Below, in pieces: positions 32,375 to 33,033 of a DNA stretch of 33,033 nucleotides. Each line of letters opens with the position of its first letter. Position 1 is the first letter of the stretch. Below the pieces are notes generated by a model. It was not told where the DNA came from. It was given only the letters and a program-made list of their open reading frames with translations, and did no database searches. The position numbers and the translations under genes were made by a program. This DNA is from an uncultured Desulfobacteraceae bacterium (lineage in GTDB: Bacteria > Desulfobacterota > Desulfobacteria > Desulfobacterales > Desulfobacteraceae), in NCBI GenBank assembly GCA_913041495.1, contig CAJWHT010000040.1, positions 1-33,033 on the forward strand. Reading direction: 5' to 3'.

Positions 32375-33033
32375 TTAGGACCCGGTCACGTCCATGACGT
32401 CAATGGTTTTGCCGACACCCCTGACATAGGGCCGGTACATGTCCTCCACCATGGGGGAAGGCACCTTGAACCGGCCCGGGCTGACCACACGCACCCCGTA
32501 AAAGATCCGGCAGGTCTGCCGGCGGTGGATATCCAGGGCAGCCACAAACCGGTCGTCCCGGTATTCGGTGTGGGCGGTGGTATACGCAAGGTGCCAGTCC
32601 CCGATCCGTTTTTTGTCCACCACCACATCATCGATCAGGAAGGCACCGGAGAGGTTGGGATCTTCCAGTTCCACACCGGCGGGCAGCATATCCACCACCA
32701 GGGCATGGGGCATCCGTTTGTCCGCCCGGACCGTCAGTTCAACGATGAAACGGTCCCCGGATACGGCGGTTGCAGCCGACACAGGTTCTCCCCGGGCATC
32801 CAGAAACCGCCGGGCTATGCTTACCCCGCTGCTGTGGGCCGGCGGCATGGTATTGGGATAACCTGCCAGCACCACGTTGGCGTAAAGCGTTGAAGTGCCC
32901 GTGTTTTTGATTTCAAATCCACCGGCGGCCACCCCCCGGGTAAACACGGCCTGGCCGGACCTATTTCCGGCCATGGTATCTGTTCCAGATCCGACGAAAA
33001 GCTGTGCCTGCCAAGCGTCTCCTTTAGCGGAGC
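32375..33033 (-). CDS. Alpha-2-macroglobulin-like protein (YfhM-type), C-terminal part, cut by the window edge
   Basis: The frame is open from the right edge to the stop at 32375, giving at least 219 residues of the C-terminus of a much larger protein. The stretches FEIKNTGTSTLYANVVLAGYP, DMLPAGVELEDPNLSG and RIFYGVRVVSPGRFKVPSP match the C-terminal region of bacterial alpha-2-macroglobulins that sit upstream of pbpC. The thioester motif and bait region would lie beyond the edge. In the periplasm such proteins are thought to trap attacking proteases. The gene is eight bases ahead of pbpC. The assignment rests mainly on these motifs and on the partnership. Confidence 0.85.
   Translation of the reverse strand, partial: SAKGDAWQAQLFVGSGTDTMAGNRSGQAVFTRGVAAGGFEIKNTGTSTLYANVVLAGYPNTMPPAHSSGVSIARRFLDARGEPVSAATAVSGDRFIVELTVRADKRMPHALVVDMLPAGVELEDPNLSGAFLIDDVVVDKKRIGDWHLAYTTAHTEYRDDRFVAALDIHRRQTCRIFYGVRVVSPGRFKVPSPMVEDMYRPYVRGVGKTIDVMDVTGS

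Noticed and set aside
1-33033. tRNA, rRNA, CRISPR array, insertion sequence, prophage or attachment site
   Set aside because: No clover-leaf, spaced direct-repeat array, transposase, integrase or phage gene was recognised on either strand.

Overview
The window reads as chromosomal DNA of a Gram-negative, GC-rich bacterium, most like a sulfate-reducing deltaproteobacterium (Desulfobacterota, Desulfobacteraceae type). This rests on gene content: a futalosine-pathway menaquinone gene (MqnD), a TIGR03790 protein, the ftsH-folP-ybbR-coaX order, an aconitase-X locus with an OpuC-type transporter, many signalling kinases, and a PBP1C/alpha-2-macroglobulin pair. The taxon is inferred, not proven. No tRNA, rRNA, CRISPR, insertion sequence or phage gene was seen.

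Layout. (1) 68-2570, minus: OpuC/ProW-type ABC transporter (permease, CBS-containing ATPase, permease) with no substrate-binding gene in view. (2) 2571-3198: a 628-base divergent control region with overlapping divergent promoters, repeats of the octamer TGTAAYAA, a 21-codon leader ORF with a strong ribosome binding site, an attenuator-like hairpin and a 52-nt G-free tract. (3) 3199-7666, plus: two paralogous RpiR-type regulators, then a tightly coupled set of aconitase X large subunit, aconitase X small subunit and a TIM-barrel sugar isomerase/epimerase, ending in an intrinsic terminator. (4) 7825-10706: NarL-type response regulator facing a NarX-like sensor kinase. (5) 10815-11961: candidate small RNA, a small secreted protein and a perfect hairpin. 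(6) 11962-15172: metallo-beta-lactamase-fold protein with two cyclic-nucleotide-binding-like domains, overlapping a radical SAM gene. (7) 15183-16974, minus: methyltransferase, a 48-residue lysine-rich protein and a HAD phosphatase. (8) 17110-26880, plus: mqnD, tilS, ftsH, folP, ybbR, coaX, then a TIGR03790/DUF2157/GDYXXLXY set. (9) 26899-33033, minus: PAS sensor kinase, HDOD protein, PBP1C and the C-terminal part of an alpha-2-macroglobulin-like protein.

How the parts may work together. The first 7.7 kb looks like one control unit. The octamer TGTAAYAA lies over the -10 elements of the transporter promoter, of a plus-strand promoter and of both rpiR promoters, so one or both RpiR proteins probably control uptake and catabolism together. 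RpiR proteins normally sense phosphosugars through a SIS domain, and this aconitase X lacks some motifs I expect in its family, so the substrate may be a new phosphorylated or unusual hydroxy-acid.

The second candidate system is the MBL/cNMP protein with its overlapping radical SAM partner. One cNMP pocket looks intact and the other degenerate, which suggests nucleotide-gated hydrolase activity. The rest is mostly housekeeping: tRNA lysidinylation, proteolysis, folate, CoA, menaquinone and cell wall.
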